In this document: positions 1 through 9,359 of the stretch, in pieces | How the letters are laid out: every line of letters begins with the position of its first letter | Position numbering within the stretch: position 1 is the stretch's first letter | Source: Kamptonema formosum PCC 10802 | GTDB lineage: Bacteria > Cyanobacteriota > Cyanobacteriia > Cyanobacteriales > Oscillatoriaceae | Assembly: GCF_000332335.1 (NCBI RefSeq) | Contig: NZ_KB235948.1 | Coordinates: forward strand, 976,497-1,040,496 | Length of the DNA stretch: 64,000 bases | Direction of reading: 5' to 3' | Made by a program: the position numbers and the translations under genes | The notes under the pieces: generated by a model | What the model was told of the DNA's origin: nothing | Seen by the model: the letters and a program-made list of their open reading frames with translations, nothing else | Databases searched by the model: none

Positions 1-624
1 ACCAATATAGCGCAAGATGCCGGTGCTGTCAACCTTTTTGCGGGGAATTTTTTCTGAATTTCGTTTCAATTGTCCCTTGGGGAGGTGGGTTGCCCTCTTA
101 GGACAACCCACCCTACAGCTGTCCTGCAAAAAACCCCACATATTTTTGAGAGTCTCACTCTTCTATGAAAGCCCGCGTAGGCGGGCTTCGTCTGTATAGC
201 CGCGATTTCCAATCGCCAGGAACCTCTCACTCTTCTATGAAAGCCCGCGTAGGCGGGCTTCGTCTGTATAGCCGCGATTTCCAATCGCCAGGAACCTCTC
301 ACTCTTCTATGAAAGCCCGCGTTGGGCGAAGCCCTTCCCGAAGGGTAGGCGGGCTTCGTCTGTATAGCCGCGATTTCCAATCGCCAGGAACCTAGCTAAT
401 CGCGGAGGAACTAGCTGTATCTCTTCCCCACATCAATTCGCCAACAAGCTCTTTCCAATCGTCGGGTATCTGAGCAACTAATCCCCCACCGGCTCGCTTC
501 CTCGATCTCCCCACAAATCCCCCGCTCCCGAACCCTTTCCCAAACAAGTGCCGGCAATTCTCCCTCGCCCCTCATCACAAAAAATTAGGGGCGAGGAAAA
601 TTCAGCATCTCCCGACAAACCCCA
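1..624. repeat. Gene-free left edge with a 72-bp direct-repeat array
   Basis: No convincing gene. At 153-395 a unit of 72 bp is repeated three times (starts near 153, 225 and 297). Each unit holds the palindrome GCCCGCGTAGGCGGGC followed by a conserved tail ending near AATCGCCAGGAA. The third copy carries about 24 extra bases inside the palindrome, themselves palindromic (GGGCGAAGCCC and CCCGAAGGG). The same tail occurs at 48340-48375 and 59341-59375, so this is a dispersed family. A separate hairpin of the GGTGGGTT...AACCCACC type lies at 83-116. The short ORFs here are made of repeat sequence and are not taken as genes. Confidence 0.75.
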
Positions 625-1320
625 TCAGATAAAACTTGTTGTCTGCGGGAATATCTCCGTAAGCCGGTACTGGAGCATCTGCGGAAATTGCGCGTAATAT
701 TGCTGGTTCAGCGGCGAAGGGTGAGGCAGGGGGCGCAGCGTCACTAGGCGCTGGTGCTTCATCCCTCCCTGATCAGACGCCTGCAGCGTCACTTGAATGC
801 TGCTCGCGTACCGGTCGCCTCGCTCAAAAAACTGCTTTATCGCCCCTTTTGGAGCGTAAGGAATAAACCAGTTAAACGCTTCATTCCCCAGCGTGATAAT
901 ATCAGAGCCTTTCCAGTGGAATACCAGAAACCGCTCTAAAAAAGGGCGAAATCGCTTCTTTACCGCTTCAGTATAAGCTTTATTTCCGGGCGGTTTGTAA
1001 GGTACAGTATTAGTGAGGGCAACCCGTTCGAGGACAATTTTCATGTCGGCATTTTGGCTAGGCAAATGTCCGTAGAGCGCTCGGTAAACCCCCTGGCGGA
1101 CAAGGGAGCCGGCGGCACCGTAAAGGGGCTGTCGCGCCCGAACTTCATCAGCCCCCAAATCGCGGGCAAAAAAGCACAGCTCGCTTTCCAGATTGCCGGC
1201 ATATAGAACCGGCTGCGTTGGCTCCAAGCCGGCAGCCCGATACACCGGCTCATCAATGGGAAAAGGTTCCCGCTGCGCTTCTAGCTGGATTTCGGCAATC
1301 AACTGCTGGATGTCTGACAT
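625..1320 (-). CDS. Uracil-DNA glycosylase family protein
   Basis: The product is 231 residues and resembles the uracil-DNA glycosylase superfamily form common in cyanobacteria, which would remove uracil from DNA as the first step of base excision repair. Support is the order of motifs: an N-terminal block with AGNLESELCFFARDLG and a following PLYGAAG segment, a central FHWKGSDIITLGNEAF strand, and a C-terminal HPSPLNQQY that matches the HPSP motif of the family. The canonical motif 1 is not conserved in its usual form, so activity is less certain than family membership. The ATG lies at 1318-1320. The gene is divergent from the kinase gene that starts at 1548. Confidence 0.7.
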   Translation of the reverse strand: MSDIQQLIAEIQLEAQREPFPIDEPVYRAAGLEPTQPVLYAGNLESELCFFARDLGADEVRARQPLYGAAGSLVRQGVYRALYGHLPSQNADMKIVLERVALTNTVPYKPPGNKAYTEAVKKRFRPFLERFLVFHWKGSDIITLGNEAFNWFIPYAPKGAIKQFFERGDRYASSIQVTLQASDQGGMKHQRLVTLRPLPHPSPLNQQYYAQFPQMLQYRLTEIFPQTTSFI

Positions 1321-1547
1321 AGCTGTTAGCGGTTATCAGGATTCTAGTTCGGATACAGTGAGCGCGAGCGTCACTGGTAGTGGTACGATCTATAGAATAG
1401 CTGTGGGGTATGGGGCGTGGGGCATTGGGCATGGGGCATTTTTGCCCTTCTCCCCCGCTCCAGAGCTTCCCCCCTCTCCCACCCCCGCCCCCCTGCAGCA
1501 GGGAAAGGAGAGCCAAAGGTAAAGAACTGCCGCAGCTATGTGCCACA

Positions 1548-3860
1548 ATGAACGCAGGTGTCAAGGAGGCGTCATCGGTGATTTGGCCGGCTGGGCAGAA
1601 GTTATACGGCGATCGCTATATCATCGAACGGGAACTGGGCAAAGGTGGTTTTGGCATCACCTACCTGGCGAGGAATAAAAGGGGCAGGCTCGTCGTCATC
1701 AAAACCCTGAAAGACGAGGTGCTGAGCGACCCCAACCAAACTCAGTTCGGTGACAAATACCAGCATAACTTTCGGGATGAGGCGTTGCGGCTTGCCCTGT
1801 GCAGGCACCCGCACATCGTGCAGATTGAGAACGCTTTCTATGAGGGTTCTTTACCCTGCATTGCGATGGAATATGTGGAGGGGGAAGACCTCTGGAATCT
1901 CGTGAAACGCCAGGGGATGCTGTCAGAAGCGCAAGCGCTGCTGTACATCCGGCAGATTGGCTCGGCGCTCGCAGCCATTCACGAGAAAGGTTTGCTGCAC
2001 CGGGATGTGAAGCCGCGCAACATTATTGTGCGTGCCGGCAAGCCGGAAGCGGTTCTGATTGATTTTGGGGTGGCGCGGGAGTTTGTCCCTGACGAGACTG
2101 TAACTCACACTTTAGCCGGCTCAAACGGGTTTGCTCCTATCGAGCAGTATGCTGAGAAAGCCCGACGCGGAGAGTGCACGGATATTTACGCGCTGGCGGG
2201 AACTCTGTACTATCTGCTCACCGCAGAAGTGCCGGTGCCAGCACCGGCTCGCGCTGCTAGAATTGCCCTTAACCCACCGCACCAGTTCAATCCCCGCATC
2301 AGCGACAGGGTGAGTCAAGCGATTCTTAAAGGCATGGCGTTTGAGCCGGAAGATCGCCCGCAGTCGGTGCATGAGTGGCTGCAATTATTGGAGCCAGACC
2401 GATTTAAACTCACTCAGCGACTTGACGCACCCCCGTCAGATGGGGCGCTGTTTTTCCAGACTCCTCAGTCCGCACTCTCTGGGAAACTGCGGCGAATTCT
2501 CTGGGTGAATAACCCGACGGCAAGCAATCCTTGGATTGTCGATCAACTGCAAAATATGGGGGTGGAAGTCGTCCCAGCACTTTCCACCGCTGAGGCGATG
2601 CAGCTTGTCACCTCAGACGGTTTATTCTTTGACGCGGTTATTTCCAGTATGGGGCGCACGGAAGAGGGCGAGTTCCGAGCCAAGGCTGGCATTTCCCTGA
2701 TTGAAGCTATGCGAGAAGCCGGCATCAATCTGCCAATTTTTGTCTACACTTCCGCAAGGGTAACCGCTACAAATGAGGTGCTAGCCGCCGGCGGGAATGG
2801 CGTGACGGATTCGGCGGTAGAACTGTTTGAATTGCTCAGGGAGCACATCAGCCCACTCCCGCTCGCGTTTAACCCCAGCACTGCGCCTTTTGACCGGCAC
2901 GCCCCTGACGGGCTCAGTTCCACAGTGGGCGCGGATTACAGCAAACTGCGGGATCTCCTCGCCGCCGGCAACTGGCGAGAAGCCGATCGGGAAACAGCGG
3001 CGGTGATGCTTAAAATAGCCGGTCGAGAAAACAGCGGCTCTTTGAAAGTAGAGCACATAGAAAGGTTTCCCTGTCAAGACCTTTACACTATAGACCAACT
3101 GTGGGTAAAATATAGTGACGGGCGCTTTGGATTCAGCGTCCAGCAGCGCATCTGGGAGAGTCTCGACGGCACAAAAAATGGCAATATAGAAACTTGGTGC
3201 CGTTTTGGCGCTCGCGTGGGATGGCGTCGCAACCGCACTTGGCTGCTGTGGGCGGATCTCGATAAAACTTCTAATGCGCCGGTGGGGCAATTTCCCGCAC
3301 TTTTGGGCGCAGGGCGTCTGGGAGTGTGCGGGTTGGGTTTGCTGGTTTGGTTTTGCGCCCTCGTCTCCAGGCTGGCCATCTGTGAGAGACAGCTGATCGC
3401 TCCTGAGGATCTCAGCTCAGCGGTGGGGATAGATTATAGCCGACTGCGCGACTTGCTCGCAGCGGAGAAATGGCAAGAGGCTGATGGGGAAACTGAGGCT
3501 GTTATGCTCCAGATTTTGCGCCGCGAATCAAAAAAAGGGCTGAGCAAAGCAGAAATGGAAAAGTTTCCCTGTACAGATCTGCGCACCCTTGATGAACTCT
3601 GGGTAAAGTATAGCAATGGGCGGTTTGGCTTCAGCGTCCAGAAACAAATCTGGCACAGTGTTGGCGGGAAAGCGGATTACGCCACCTACTGCCGGTTTGT
3701 CGATCGTGCCGGCTGGCGCGTCAGTGGGGATTGGCTGTCTTGGTTTGACCTCAACTTTAGTTTAGATGCTCCCCCAGGACACCTGCCGGTGGCATTGGGG
3801 CGGGCGGTGGTGGGTTTTGGTCTGGCTTTTCTGTCTCGCATTGAAACTTGCGGGCTGTAA
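1548..3860 (+). CDS. Ser/Thr protein kinase with receiver-like domain and two GUN4 domains
   Basis: The reading frame is open from 1410, but residues 1-46 of that version are repeat-derived and proline-rich, so I prefer the ATG at 1548 (770 residues). Residues about 24-290 are a complete protein kinase: glycine loop GKGGFGITY (31-39), lysine in VVIKTLK, catalytic loop HRDVKPRN (151-158) and IDFGVA. Residues about 314-434 look like a response-regulator receiver fold (RRILWVNN start, FDAVISSM, PIFVYTSA). Two GUN4 domains follow at about 464-571 and 629-741, each with LRDLLAA, FPC(Q/T)DL and RFGFSVQ. GUN4 binds porphyrins and stimulates magnesium chelatase. The architecture suggests kinase signalling tied to tetrapyrrole status; that role is inference. 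The phosphoacceptor Asp of the receiver is not obvious. Confidence 0.88.
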   Translation: MNAGVKEASSVIWPAGQKLYGDRYIIERELGKGGFGITYLARNKRGRLVVIKTLKDEVLSDPNQTQFGDKYQHNFRDEALRLALCRHPHIVQIENAFYEGSLPCIAMEYVEGEDLWNLVKRQGMLSEAQALLYIRQIGSALAAIHEKGLLHRDVKPRNIIVRAGKPEAVLIDFGVAREFVPDETVTHTLAGSNGFAPIEQYAEKARRGECTDIYALAGTLYYLLTAEVPVPAPARAARIALNPPHQFNPRISDRVSQAILKGMAFEPEDRPQSVHEWLQLLEPDRFKLTQRLDAPPSDGALFFQTPQSALSGKLRRILWVNNPTASNPWIVDQLQNMGVEVVPALSTAEAMQLVTSDGLFFDAVISSMGRTEEGEFRAKAGISLIEAMREAGINLPIFVYTSARVTATNEVLAAGGNGVTDSAVELFELLREHISPLPLAFNPSTAPFDRHAPDGLSSTVGADYSKLRDLLAAGNWREADRETAAVMLKIAGRENSGSLKVEHIERFPCQDLYTIDQLWVKYSDGRFGFSVQQRIWESLDGTKNGNIETWCRFGARVGWRRNRTWLLWADLDKTSNAPVGQFPALLGAGRLGVCGLGLLVWFCALVSRLAICERQLIAPEDLSSAVGIDYSRLRDLLAAEKWQEADGETEAVMLQILRRESKKGLSKAEMEKFPCTDLRTLDELWVKYSNGRFGFSVQKQIWHSVGGKADYATYCRFVDRAGWRVSGDWLSWFDLNFSLDAPPGHLPVALGRAVVGFGLAFLSRIETCGL

Positions 3861-4829
3861 TGTTCAGGGGTGCCGGTGGGTTTTAAGGATTAGACTTCGG
3901 AAATTAGGTGGGTTAAATAAATCTGGGTTTTTGCAGCTTTCTGGCAATATTAATTTAGCTTAGTAAGCTATTGCGCATTTATCGCAGCAGTCATATTGGT
4001 TAGGACATCAGTGGCCTAGGGGAAAAGGCGTAGGACAGGCGCTCCCTCCGATCTTATAGCAGCAGTCCTATTGGTTAGGACATTCATGGCATGGCGTATG
4101 GGGCTCATGCGCATGGGGCATCGCGCATGGGGTAAGTAGGGGCGGGTTCACCCAAGATGTCTCTGGGTTTTACCAGATGTTAGCAAACCCGCCCCTACCA
4201 GCTTTTGCGTGATGCCATGCATGCGTGACGCCCATGTACTAACCTAAGTGCATACTGCTATTCTTTCCTAAGAAAAGGCGTAGGACAAGCGTTCCCTCCG
4301 ATAGCGAAGCGGGACGCGACAGCGTCCTTCCTACTGTCCTAACCTAAGTGAATACTGCTAGAATTTGTGATATAGCAGCAGTCATATTGGTGAGAACAAT
4401 AGAAGCTTCGGGAGCTCTGGAGCAAGGGAGGCCGGAATGTAGGTTTCCTAAATGCTTACTGCTATATAGACGTAGGGGGGGCGTCCGCCGAGCCTGAAGG
4501 TCTAATGTTCTAATCTAAGTGGCTGCTGCTATATTCATTTCTATCCCTCTCGTTCCCAGGCGGAGCCTGGGAACGCGCCTCGGTCGGCTCTGCCTCCTTT
4601 TTACAATAAGCAGATTAAAAGCGTAACAGCTTACATGACGGTCTATTGCCACATCTGCGTTAATCTGGGTCGCTCTGCGGTTCAATATTTAAAACCCCAG
4701 ATGAACGCAGAAGTTGATGGACGCGGATAGGGAAACCTATGAAGCTCTCACTCAAAAAGGTGGGAGAGGGGAAATTTTTTATTGCCCCCTCTCCCTTCGC
4801 ACAAATGGGATGCTCCCTGCCAGACTTTC
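3861..4829. repeat. Repeat-rich intergenic region with several MITE-like copies
   Basis: About 970 bases without a gene. It holds a chain of MITE-A type elements whose ends read TATAGCAG inward from the left and CTGCTATA at the right: a degenerate end near 3980, one element at about 4055-4261, another ending at 4361, and a clean copy at 4371-4533. A CGTTCCCAGGC...GCCTGGGAACG palindrome follows at 4551-4575, with a body related to the copies at 61629 and 63325. Runs of the GGGGCAT type occur near 4100-4135. No promoter or RNA gene was recognised. Confidence 0.7.
4371..4533. mobile_element. MITE-A copy (TATAGCAG...CTGCTATA)
   Basis: A 163-bp element with terminal inverted repeats TATAGCAG/CTGCTATA and an internal CTGCTATATAGACGT joint. 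Close relatives in this window lie at 22126-22309, 22389-22552, 50528-50689, 51025-51185 and about 51271-51386, in both orientations. There is no coding capacity. The TA at both ends would suit a Tc1/IS630-type transposase acting in trans, but none is in this window, so that link is inference. Confidence 0.65.
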
Positions 4830-5135
4830 TTACTTCCCGCCGTAATAAAATCCGATTTCTTTCTCTTTCAGGGGGGCGAAGTCGGCGGCGGCGAGCATCT
4901 GGTTGAGTTTTTCGAGGGGAATGTGCTTAGCGCCAATCCGCACAATTCGCGAACGCATGGTGTTGGACACGCCGCTGCGCTGCCGGCCTGCCTCTAGGGC
5001 CATGACTTGGCGGTAGAGTTCGAGTTTGGCCGGTGGGATGGGAGAGCCGTCAAAATCAATTCCCTTGGCAATCGCTTCATCAACAGCATCAGCGCCGGTG
5101 GTTGTTTCAAGACCTGAGGTGGTTTCGGGAGTCAT
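4830..5135 (-). CDS. Small conserved cyanobacterial protein (DUF4090-like)
   Basis: The product is 101 residues, soluble, with no signal or membrane segment. The middle and C-terminal parts (IDFDGSPIP, NTMRSRIVRIGAKHIP, FAPLKEKEIGFYYGGK) resemble a small conserved family found across cyanobacteria that I believe is DUF4090. I made that assignment from memory of the family pattern and it should be checked. No function is known to me. The gene stands 66 bases downstream of the UspA gene on the same strand, but the two do not overlap and need not be one operon. Confidence 0.65.
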   Translation of the reverse strand: MTPETTSGLETTTGADAVDEAIAKGIDFDGSPIPPAKLELYRQVMALEAGRQRSGVSNTMRSRIVRIGAKHIPLEKLNQMLAAADFAPLKEKEIGFYYGGK

Positions 5136-5201
5136 AGGAGTGTGAGAAAGGTTTACCGCAGCATTCTACCAAGGGTGCCGTCCCCATTTTCCCCCAGCTC
5201 G

Positions 5202-5627
5202 CTATCTGGGTTTAACGACTAGAACGGAACAGTGAGCGTCCGCAACGACTTGACTGCTGACAGAGCCTGACAAAATCCGCTTCATACCTGTTAGTCCCCG
5301 GCTGCCGATCACAATGAGATCGGCGCGGTGGATATTCGCCAAGCGGAGAATTTCTTCTGCTGGATCGCCGGTGACTATTTCCAATTCACTCGGGCAAGGC
5401 AAGTCAGTCTGGTAGGAATTCAGCTGTTTTTCTATCTGCCGGTAGATGATTTCCTCAGGAGGGTGGGGTCTGTCAGCGGCGAGCAGTTCCAGATCGGCGC
5501 TTCGCGGGGGAATTACATGGGAGAGGATGATTTTGGTCGCCGGTTGGAGTTGCAGTTCGCGTAGAGTCTGAATGACTTGCTCCGAGAAGTCTGAACCGTC
5601 AAGGGCCACCAGAATTGTTTTGAGCAC
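5202..5627 (-). CDS. Universal stress protein, UspA family
   Basis: The product is 141 residues, the usual size of a single-domain Usp protein. It starts with the family's TILVALDGSDFSE strand and turn and ends with the ATP-binding signature G-2x-G-9x-G-S, seen as GSRG, nine residues, then GSVS. UspA-type proteins are cytoplasmic nucleotide-binding stress factors. The presence of the full signature puts this one in the ATP-binding class. The ATG lies at 5625-5627. Its partner or stress cue cannot be read from the sequence. Confidence 0.9.
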   Translation of the reverse strand: MLKTILVALDGSDFSEQVIQTLRELQLQPATKIILSHVIPPRSADLELLAADRPHPPEEIIYRQIEKQLNSYQTDLPCPSELEIVTGDPAEEILRLANIHRADLIVIGSRGLTGMKRILSGSVSSQVVADAHCSVLVVKPR

Positions 5628-5878
5628 CGATCGAATCTCCTGAAAGTTAAAAGCACTGCCTCTGCAGCTTGGCTCCCAGACGCCCCCAGACTCAGCGTCT
5701 GGTAGGGGCGCAATTCGGACATCCAGGCCAGAAGAGGTAGGAGAGTCCCTCCCAACGTCAGTTTAGCGGCATTTCGGCCTGAAATTGGGAACAGCCGCTG
5801 GAATCCCCGCCTCACTGTCTGTCAATTTTACAGCTGAAGTGGGGCGCAACTTGCTGGCGTCCCAAGGCGGCTCACTTT

Positions 5879-7219
5879 TTATTCTCGATCGCTCTGCCCA
5901 TCGACTAAGCCCCATCCCCCATCGGCGCTTTGGGTTCGCAGCCGCACTGAGTCGGCGTGGGAGGGAAGACCTTCCGCATTGGCCAGCAGCTGGACAGCGC
6001 TGGCCACTTTCTGGAGGGCGGCAGGGGAGTATTGAATCAGGCTGGAGTGTTTCATAAACGTCTCGACGCCAAGGGCAGAGGCGTAGCGGGCGGCTCCAGA
6101 GGTGGGCAAGGTGTGGTTGGGGCCGGCCAGATAGTCTCCCACAGCTTCCGGGCTCGATCTCCCCAGGAAAATGGCACCGGCATGGCGGATGAACTCCAGC
6201 AGCGCCCAGGGATCGGCGACTTCCAGTTCCAGGTGTTCCGGTGCGAACAGGTTGGAGAGTTCTGCTGCGGCTTGCAGGGATTCCACGACAACGATTAAGC
6301 CGTAGTGGGCGATCGATTTCTCCGTCAGGGTGCGGCGCGGGTGATCCATCAGCAGGCGCTCTACTTCTCCCGCCACTTTTCTGGCTAGATGGGGGTCCGC
6401 TGTCAGCAGGATCGCCGCCGCCATTGGGTCGTGTTCGGCTTGCGCCAGCATGTCCGCCGCCACGTGGGTGGGATTGGCCTCGGCGTCTGCGATAATCAGC
6501 ACTTCCGATGGCCCTGCTAGGGAGTCGATGCCCACTGTCCCGTAGACCAGTTTTTTGGCCAGGGTGACGTAAATGTTGCCCGGGCCGGTGATAGCGTCTA
6601 CCTTGGGGATGGTTTCCGTGCCGTAGGCCAAAGCTGCGATGGCCTGTGCTCCCCCCACCCGATAAATTTCCTCCACCCCCGCTTCCTGCGCCGCGACCAG
6701 CACCGCAGGGCTGATCGCTTTCTCAGTTCCGGGGGGGGTGCAGATGACAATCCGGGGCACGCCGGCCACTTTGGCGGGAATGGCATTCATCAGCACGGTG
6801 CTGGGATAGGCGGCTCTGCCCCCTGGAATGTAGAGTCCGGCTCTATCTACCGGCGTGAAGCGCTTGCCCAGCACGATCTCGTCGTCCCCAAATTTTACCC
6901 AAGACTTGGGGACGCGCTGCCGGTGAAACGCTTCGATTTGTCGCGCCGCTAACCGAATGGCGTCTAGTAATTCTTTGGGCACCTGTTGGTAGGCGGCATC
7001 TAATTCTGAGCCACTGACGCGCAGCCCGTCAGGCTTCAGGGAAATTCGGTCGAATTCCTCCGTGTAATGCAAGAGGGCTCGGTCGCCTTGGCGCTTCACC
7101 GCCTGTAGCACCTCCCGAACCGTTGCCTCTTTGTGAACGACAGAGTCGTCGCCTGTGCGCTCGCAGATACGCCGCAGTTCAGCCTCTGCCTCAGCCCGCT
7201 GAGTGATTATTCGCAGCAT
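5879..7219 (-). CDS. hisD: Histidinol dehydrogenase
   Basis: The 446-residue product catalyses the last two steps of histidine synthesis, oxidising L-histidinol to histidine with NAD. Family motifs are clear: the IPGGRAAYPSTVLMNAIPA segment, VDAITGPGN, GPSEVLIIAD, the zinc/catalytic AQAEHD, and FAPEHLEL with its catalytic Glu-His. The last 30 residues or so (after the LPTSGAARYASALGVETF segment and its helix) are lineage-specific. The gene stands alone on the minus strand and is divergent from rpsT, with 271 bases between the two starts. Cyanobacterial his genes are usually scattered, so isolation is normal. Confidence 0.97.
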   Translation of the reverse strand: MLRIITQRAEAEAELRRICERTGDDSVVHKEATVREVLQAVKRQGDRALLHYTEEFDRISLKPDGLRVSGSELDAAYQQVPKELLDAIRLAARQIEAFHRQRVPKSWVKFGDDEIVLGKRFTPVDRAGLYIPGGRAAYPSTVLMNAIPAKVAGVPRIVICTPPGTEKAISPAVLVAAQEAGVEEIYRVGGAQAIAALAYGTETIPKVDAITGPGNIYVTLAKKLVYGTVGIDSLAGPSEVLIIADAEANPTHVAADMLAQAEHDPMAAAILLTADPHLARKVAGEVERLLMDHPRRTLTEKSIAHYGLIVVVESLQAAAELSNLFAPEHLELEVADPWALLEFIRHAGAIFLGRSSPEAVGDYLAGPNHTLPTSGAARYASALGVETFMKHSSLIQYSPAALQKVASAVQLLANAEGLPSHADSVRLRTQSADGGWGLVDGQSDRE

Positions 7220-7409
7220 GGAGTAGGAATGCCAATCTAGGTCTTACCCGTCCGAGAGCCGGTCCCGGCTTCAGGCCATATCAGCGCTAGGCGGTGGGTC
7301 TATTGCTAGATTGCCTGTTGCTCGATTGCCTGCTGCCCTGGCTTGTGCCAGACTTACCCGATCTCCCTGTTTCTATAAGCTTAACTCGGATTTTCGGTCT
7401 GGAGCGCGA

Positions 7410-7434
7410 TTGAGTCGGCTGGAGATGCTATATT
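7410..7434 (+). promoter_or_regulatory. Possible extended -10 promoter for rpsT
   Basis: TATATT at 7429-7434 is preceded by TG one base upstream, the extended -10 form. TTGAGT at 7410-7415 is only 13 bases away, too short for a normal -35, so the extended -10 probably carries the signal. The position fits a leader of about 50 bases before the rpsT GTG start. Confidence 0.4.
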
Positions 7435-7490
7435 AGTTTTTCCAGGAGTTTGAATGTTTCTGCAGTAATAGAGCTGTTTCAGTACCAACC

Positions 7491-7814
7491 GTGGCCAATA
7501 TTAAATCCGCCATCAAGCGCGTCCAAATCGCCGAACGCAATCGGTTGCGCAACAAAGCCTACACCTCAGCGGTCAAAACGCTGATGAAGAAGTATTTTGC
7601 CGCTGTGGAGCAGTACGCTGCTTCCCCCACTCCGGAACACATGCAGCAGGTGAGCCGGTCTATGGCAGATGCTTACAGCAAAATTGACAAAGCCGTCAAA
7701 AAAGGTGTCCTCCATCCCAATAATGGGGCTCGCAAAAAATCCCGCTTGGCCAAAGCCCTCAAACCCCACACCGCTCCGGCCCCGTCCGCCCCTGAGGCGG
7801 CAGCCAGCGCCTGA
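7491..7814 (+). CDS. rpsT: 30S ribosomal protein S20
   Basis: The product is 107 residues, somewhat longer than the usual S20 because of an Ala/Pro-rich tail ([13 protein letters not shown]). The N-terminus [20 protein letters not shown] and the segment [20 protein letters not shown] are diagnostic for bS20, which binds 16S rRNA early in assembly of the 30S subunit. The start codon is GTG at 7491. The gene heads the order rpsT-tatD-rpoB-rpoC1-rpoC2, which is familiar from other cyanobacteria. It lies 76 bases before tatD, on the same strand. Confidence 0.96.
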   Translation: MANIKSAIKRVQIAERNRLRNKAYTSAVKTLMKKYFAAVEQYAASPTPEHMQQVSRSMADAYSKIDKAVKKGVLHPNNGARKKSRLAKALKPHTAPAPSAPEAAASA

Positions 7815-7890
7815 GGCCTAGTTGCTAATTGCCCGCCGCCGCAATGATCACTTATCAGTTGACCATTAGAAACAAGCAATCCCTTGACTC

Positions 7891-8730
7891 ATGCAGCTGA
7901 TCGATACCCACGTCCACCTCAACTTTGACCGGTTTGAGGCCGATCTGGAAGCCGTGCGGGACAGGTGGCGGGAGGCGGGTGTAGTCCGTCTCGTACATTC
8001 GTGTGTCGAGCCGGCTGAGTTTGCCGGCATTCAAGCTATAGCCTCCCGCTTCCCGGAAATCTCTTTTGCCGTTGGCTTGCACCCCCTGGACGCCTACAAG
8101 TGGACAGGCTCTTCCCAAGCGGAGATTTTGGCACTGGCCAGTTCTGATGGCCGAGTGGTGGCCATTGGGGAGACCGGCTTGGATTTTTACAAGGCAGATA
8201 ATAAGGAGCTGCAAAAAACAGCGTTTGAGGCTCAGCTTTGTGTGGCGCAGCAGCTGAAGCTGCCGGTGATTGTCCACTGCCGGGATGCGGCAGCAGAGAT
8301 GGCCGAGCTGTTGCGGGATTTTTTCGACTGCTTCGGTGCGGTAAAAGGAGTGATGCACTGCTGGGGGGGCACTCCAGAGGAAACTCAGTGGTTTCTAGAT
8401 TTGGGCTTTTATATCAGCTTTAGCGGGACTGTGACGTTTAAAAACGCCACCGGGATTCAGGAATCGGCTCGCACGGTTCCTTTGGAGAGGCTGTTAGTGG
8501 AGACTGATTGTCCCTTCCTCGCCCCGGCACCCAAACGGGGAAAGCGCAATGAACCGGCTTATGTAAGATATGTAGCCGAAAAAGTTGCTAAACTGAGAAA
8601 TGTCTCCCTAGAAACCCTAGCCGCCCAAACGACTCTGAATGCTAGCCTCCTGTTTGGCCTGCCGGCAACTCCCCCGTCAGAGCTCCCCGACGGGGGAGTT
8701 AAAGCAGCAGTTGCCAACGCTGCGCTATAA
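7891..8730 (+). CDS. tatD: TatD-family metal-dependent deoxyribonuclease
   Basis: The 279-residue product belongs to the TatD family of TIM-barrel metallohydrolases. The metal-binding HxH appears at the start ([10 protein letters not shown]), followed by [12 protein letters not shown] with the bridging Glu, [16 protein letters not shown] and [10 protein letters not shown]. These are the family's ligand positions in order. Members have DNase activity and are linked to DNA repair or quality control. The reading frame runs on past the normal family end into a perfect 12-bp inverted repeat at 8667-8700, which adds [23 protein letters not shown]. That tail looks like an insertion of a hairpin repeat. 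Confidence 0.93.
   Translation: MQLIDTHVHLNFDRFEADLEAVRDRWREAGVVRLVHSCVEPAEFAGIQAIASRFPEISFAVGLHPLDAYKWTGSSQAEILALASSDGRVVAIGETGLDFYKADNKELQKTAFEAQLCVAQQLKLPVIVHCRDAAAEMAELLRDFFDCFGAVKGVMHCWGGTPEETQWFLDLGFYISFSGTVTFKNATGIQESARTVPLERLLVETDCPFLAPAPKRGKRNEPAYVRYVAEKVAKLRNVSLETLAAQTTLNASLLFGLPATPPSELPDGGVKAAVANAAL
8667..8700 (+). repeat. Perfect hairpin inside the 3' end of tatD
   Basis: AACTCCCCCGTC at 8667-8678 pairs exactly with GACGGGGGAGTT at 8689-8700 around a 10-base loop. It is coding, has no T-run after it, and sits just before the tatD stop. It could act as an RNA stabiliser or weak attenuator between tatD and rpoB. Confidence 0.7.
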
Positions 8731-9270
8731 TGGATAACCCAGGCAAACAACCCGCCGCTAAACTGAACGCTGACTTTTGTGCGGGGGCTGTTGGCAAATT
8801 TCCCCCTTTACCGGAGTCAGCCAAGGAAGTCCCTCTCTTTGGGACGGGGGTTGGGGAAGGGCTGCCGGTGGGACAGCCAGGCCCGCTGGCCGTGTTCAGC
8901 CGGTTTTGAGCGGTGCGCTCAACCGGCACGGTCTGCGTCAAAACCACTCGAGAGGCGGTGTCTTGCTGGCACAAGCGCTGGATAAAATTATGGTTGTTAG
9001 GGGAACGGTCTGGCTCGTTATGGCAAACGTAACCCCTCTAAGGGGAGTGCAATCCCTGCATGGAAGCAGATTTCCAGAAAAATATTTATTTCGAGAAAAG
9101 GCTCAATCCCTGCCCCGCCTTTCCTCCCCCCCCTCACCTGCTTCTGTGGCGGGAGTCTGTGGGCGGGAAGATAAATGAAGGCAGTTAAGGCGCAAATCCA
9201 TTGCCCGCACGAGTTGAACAGCCCCTTGAAGTCCCTGAAAAACAAGGAATTTGAACGCTTGTGACGATCT

Positions 9271-9325
9271 AGCCACCAGCAACCAGCCGCTGAATGCTGG
9301 CAGAGCGTGGCTGGCGTCCTTTTTT
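9271..9325 (+). terminator. Possible Rho-independent terminator before the rpoB promoter
   Basis: AGCCAC (9271-9276) can pair with GTGGCT (9307-9312), with inner CAGC/GCTG pairing, and six T residues follow at 9320-9325. It would separate upstream transcription from the strong promoter at 9331. The stem is imperfect. Confidence 0.35.
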
Positions 9326-9330
9326 GGCTG

Positions 9331-9359
9331 TTGACAGAGCAGCGTATGTCAGGTAAAAT
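9331..9359 (+). promoter_or_regulatory. Sigma-70-type promoter of the rpoB operon
   Basis: TTGACA at 9331-9336, a 17-base spacer, then TAAAAT at 9354-9359. This is a near-consensus housekeeping promoter. Transcription would begin near 9366, giving a leader of about 35 bases that includes the GGAGAGG Shine-Dalgarno sequence just before the ATG at 9401. Confidence 0.8.

Noticed and set aside
1410-1547. Longer N-terminus for the kinase
   Set aside because: It is made of GGGGCAT repeat and poly-proline sequence; the kinase domain and a sensible start begin at 1548.
8777-9178. 133-residue ORF after tatD
   Set aside because: No family resemblance, GC-rich biased composition, overlaps stem-loops; overlapping alternative frame at 8779.
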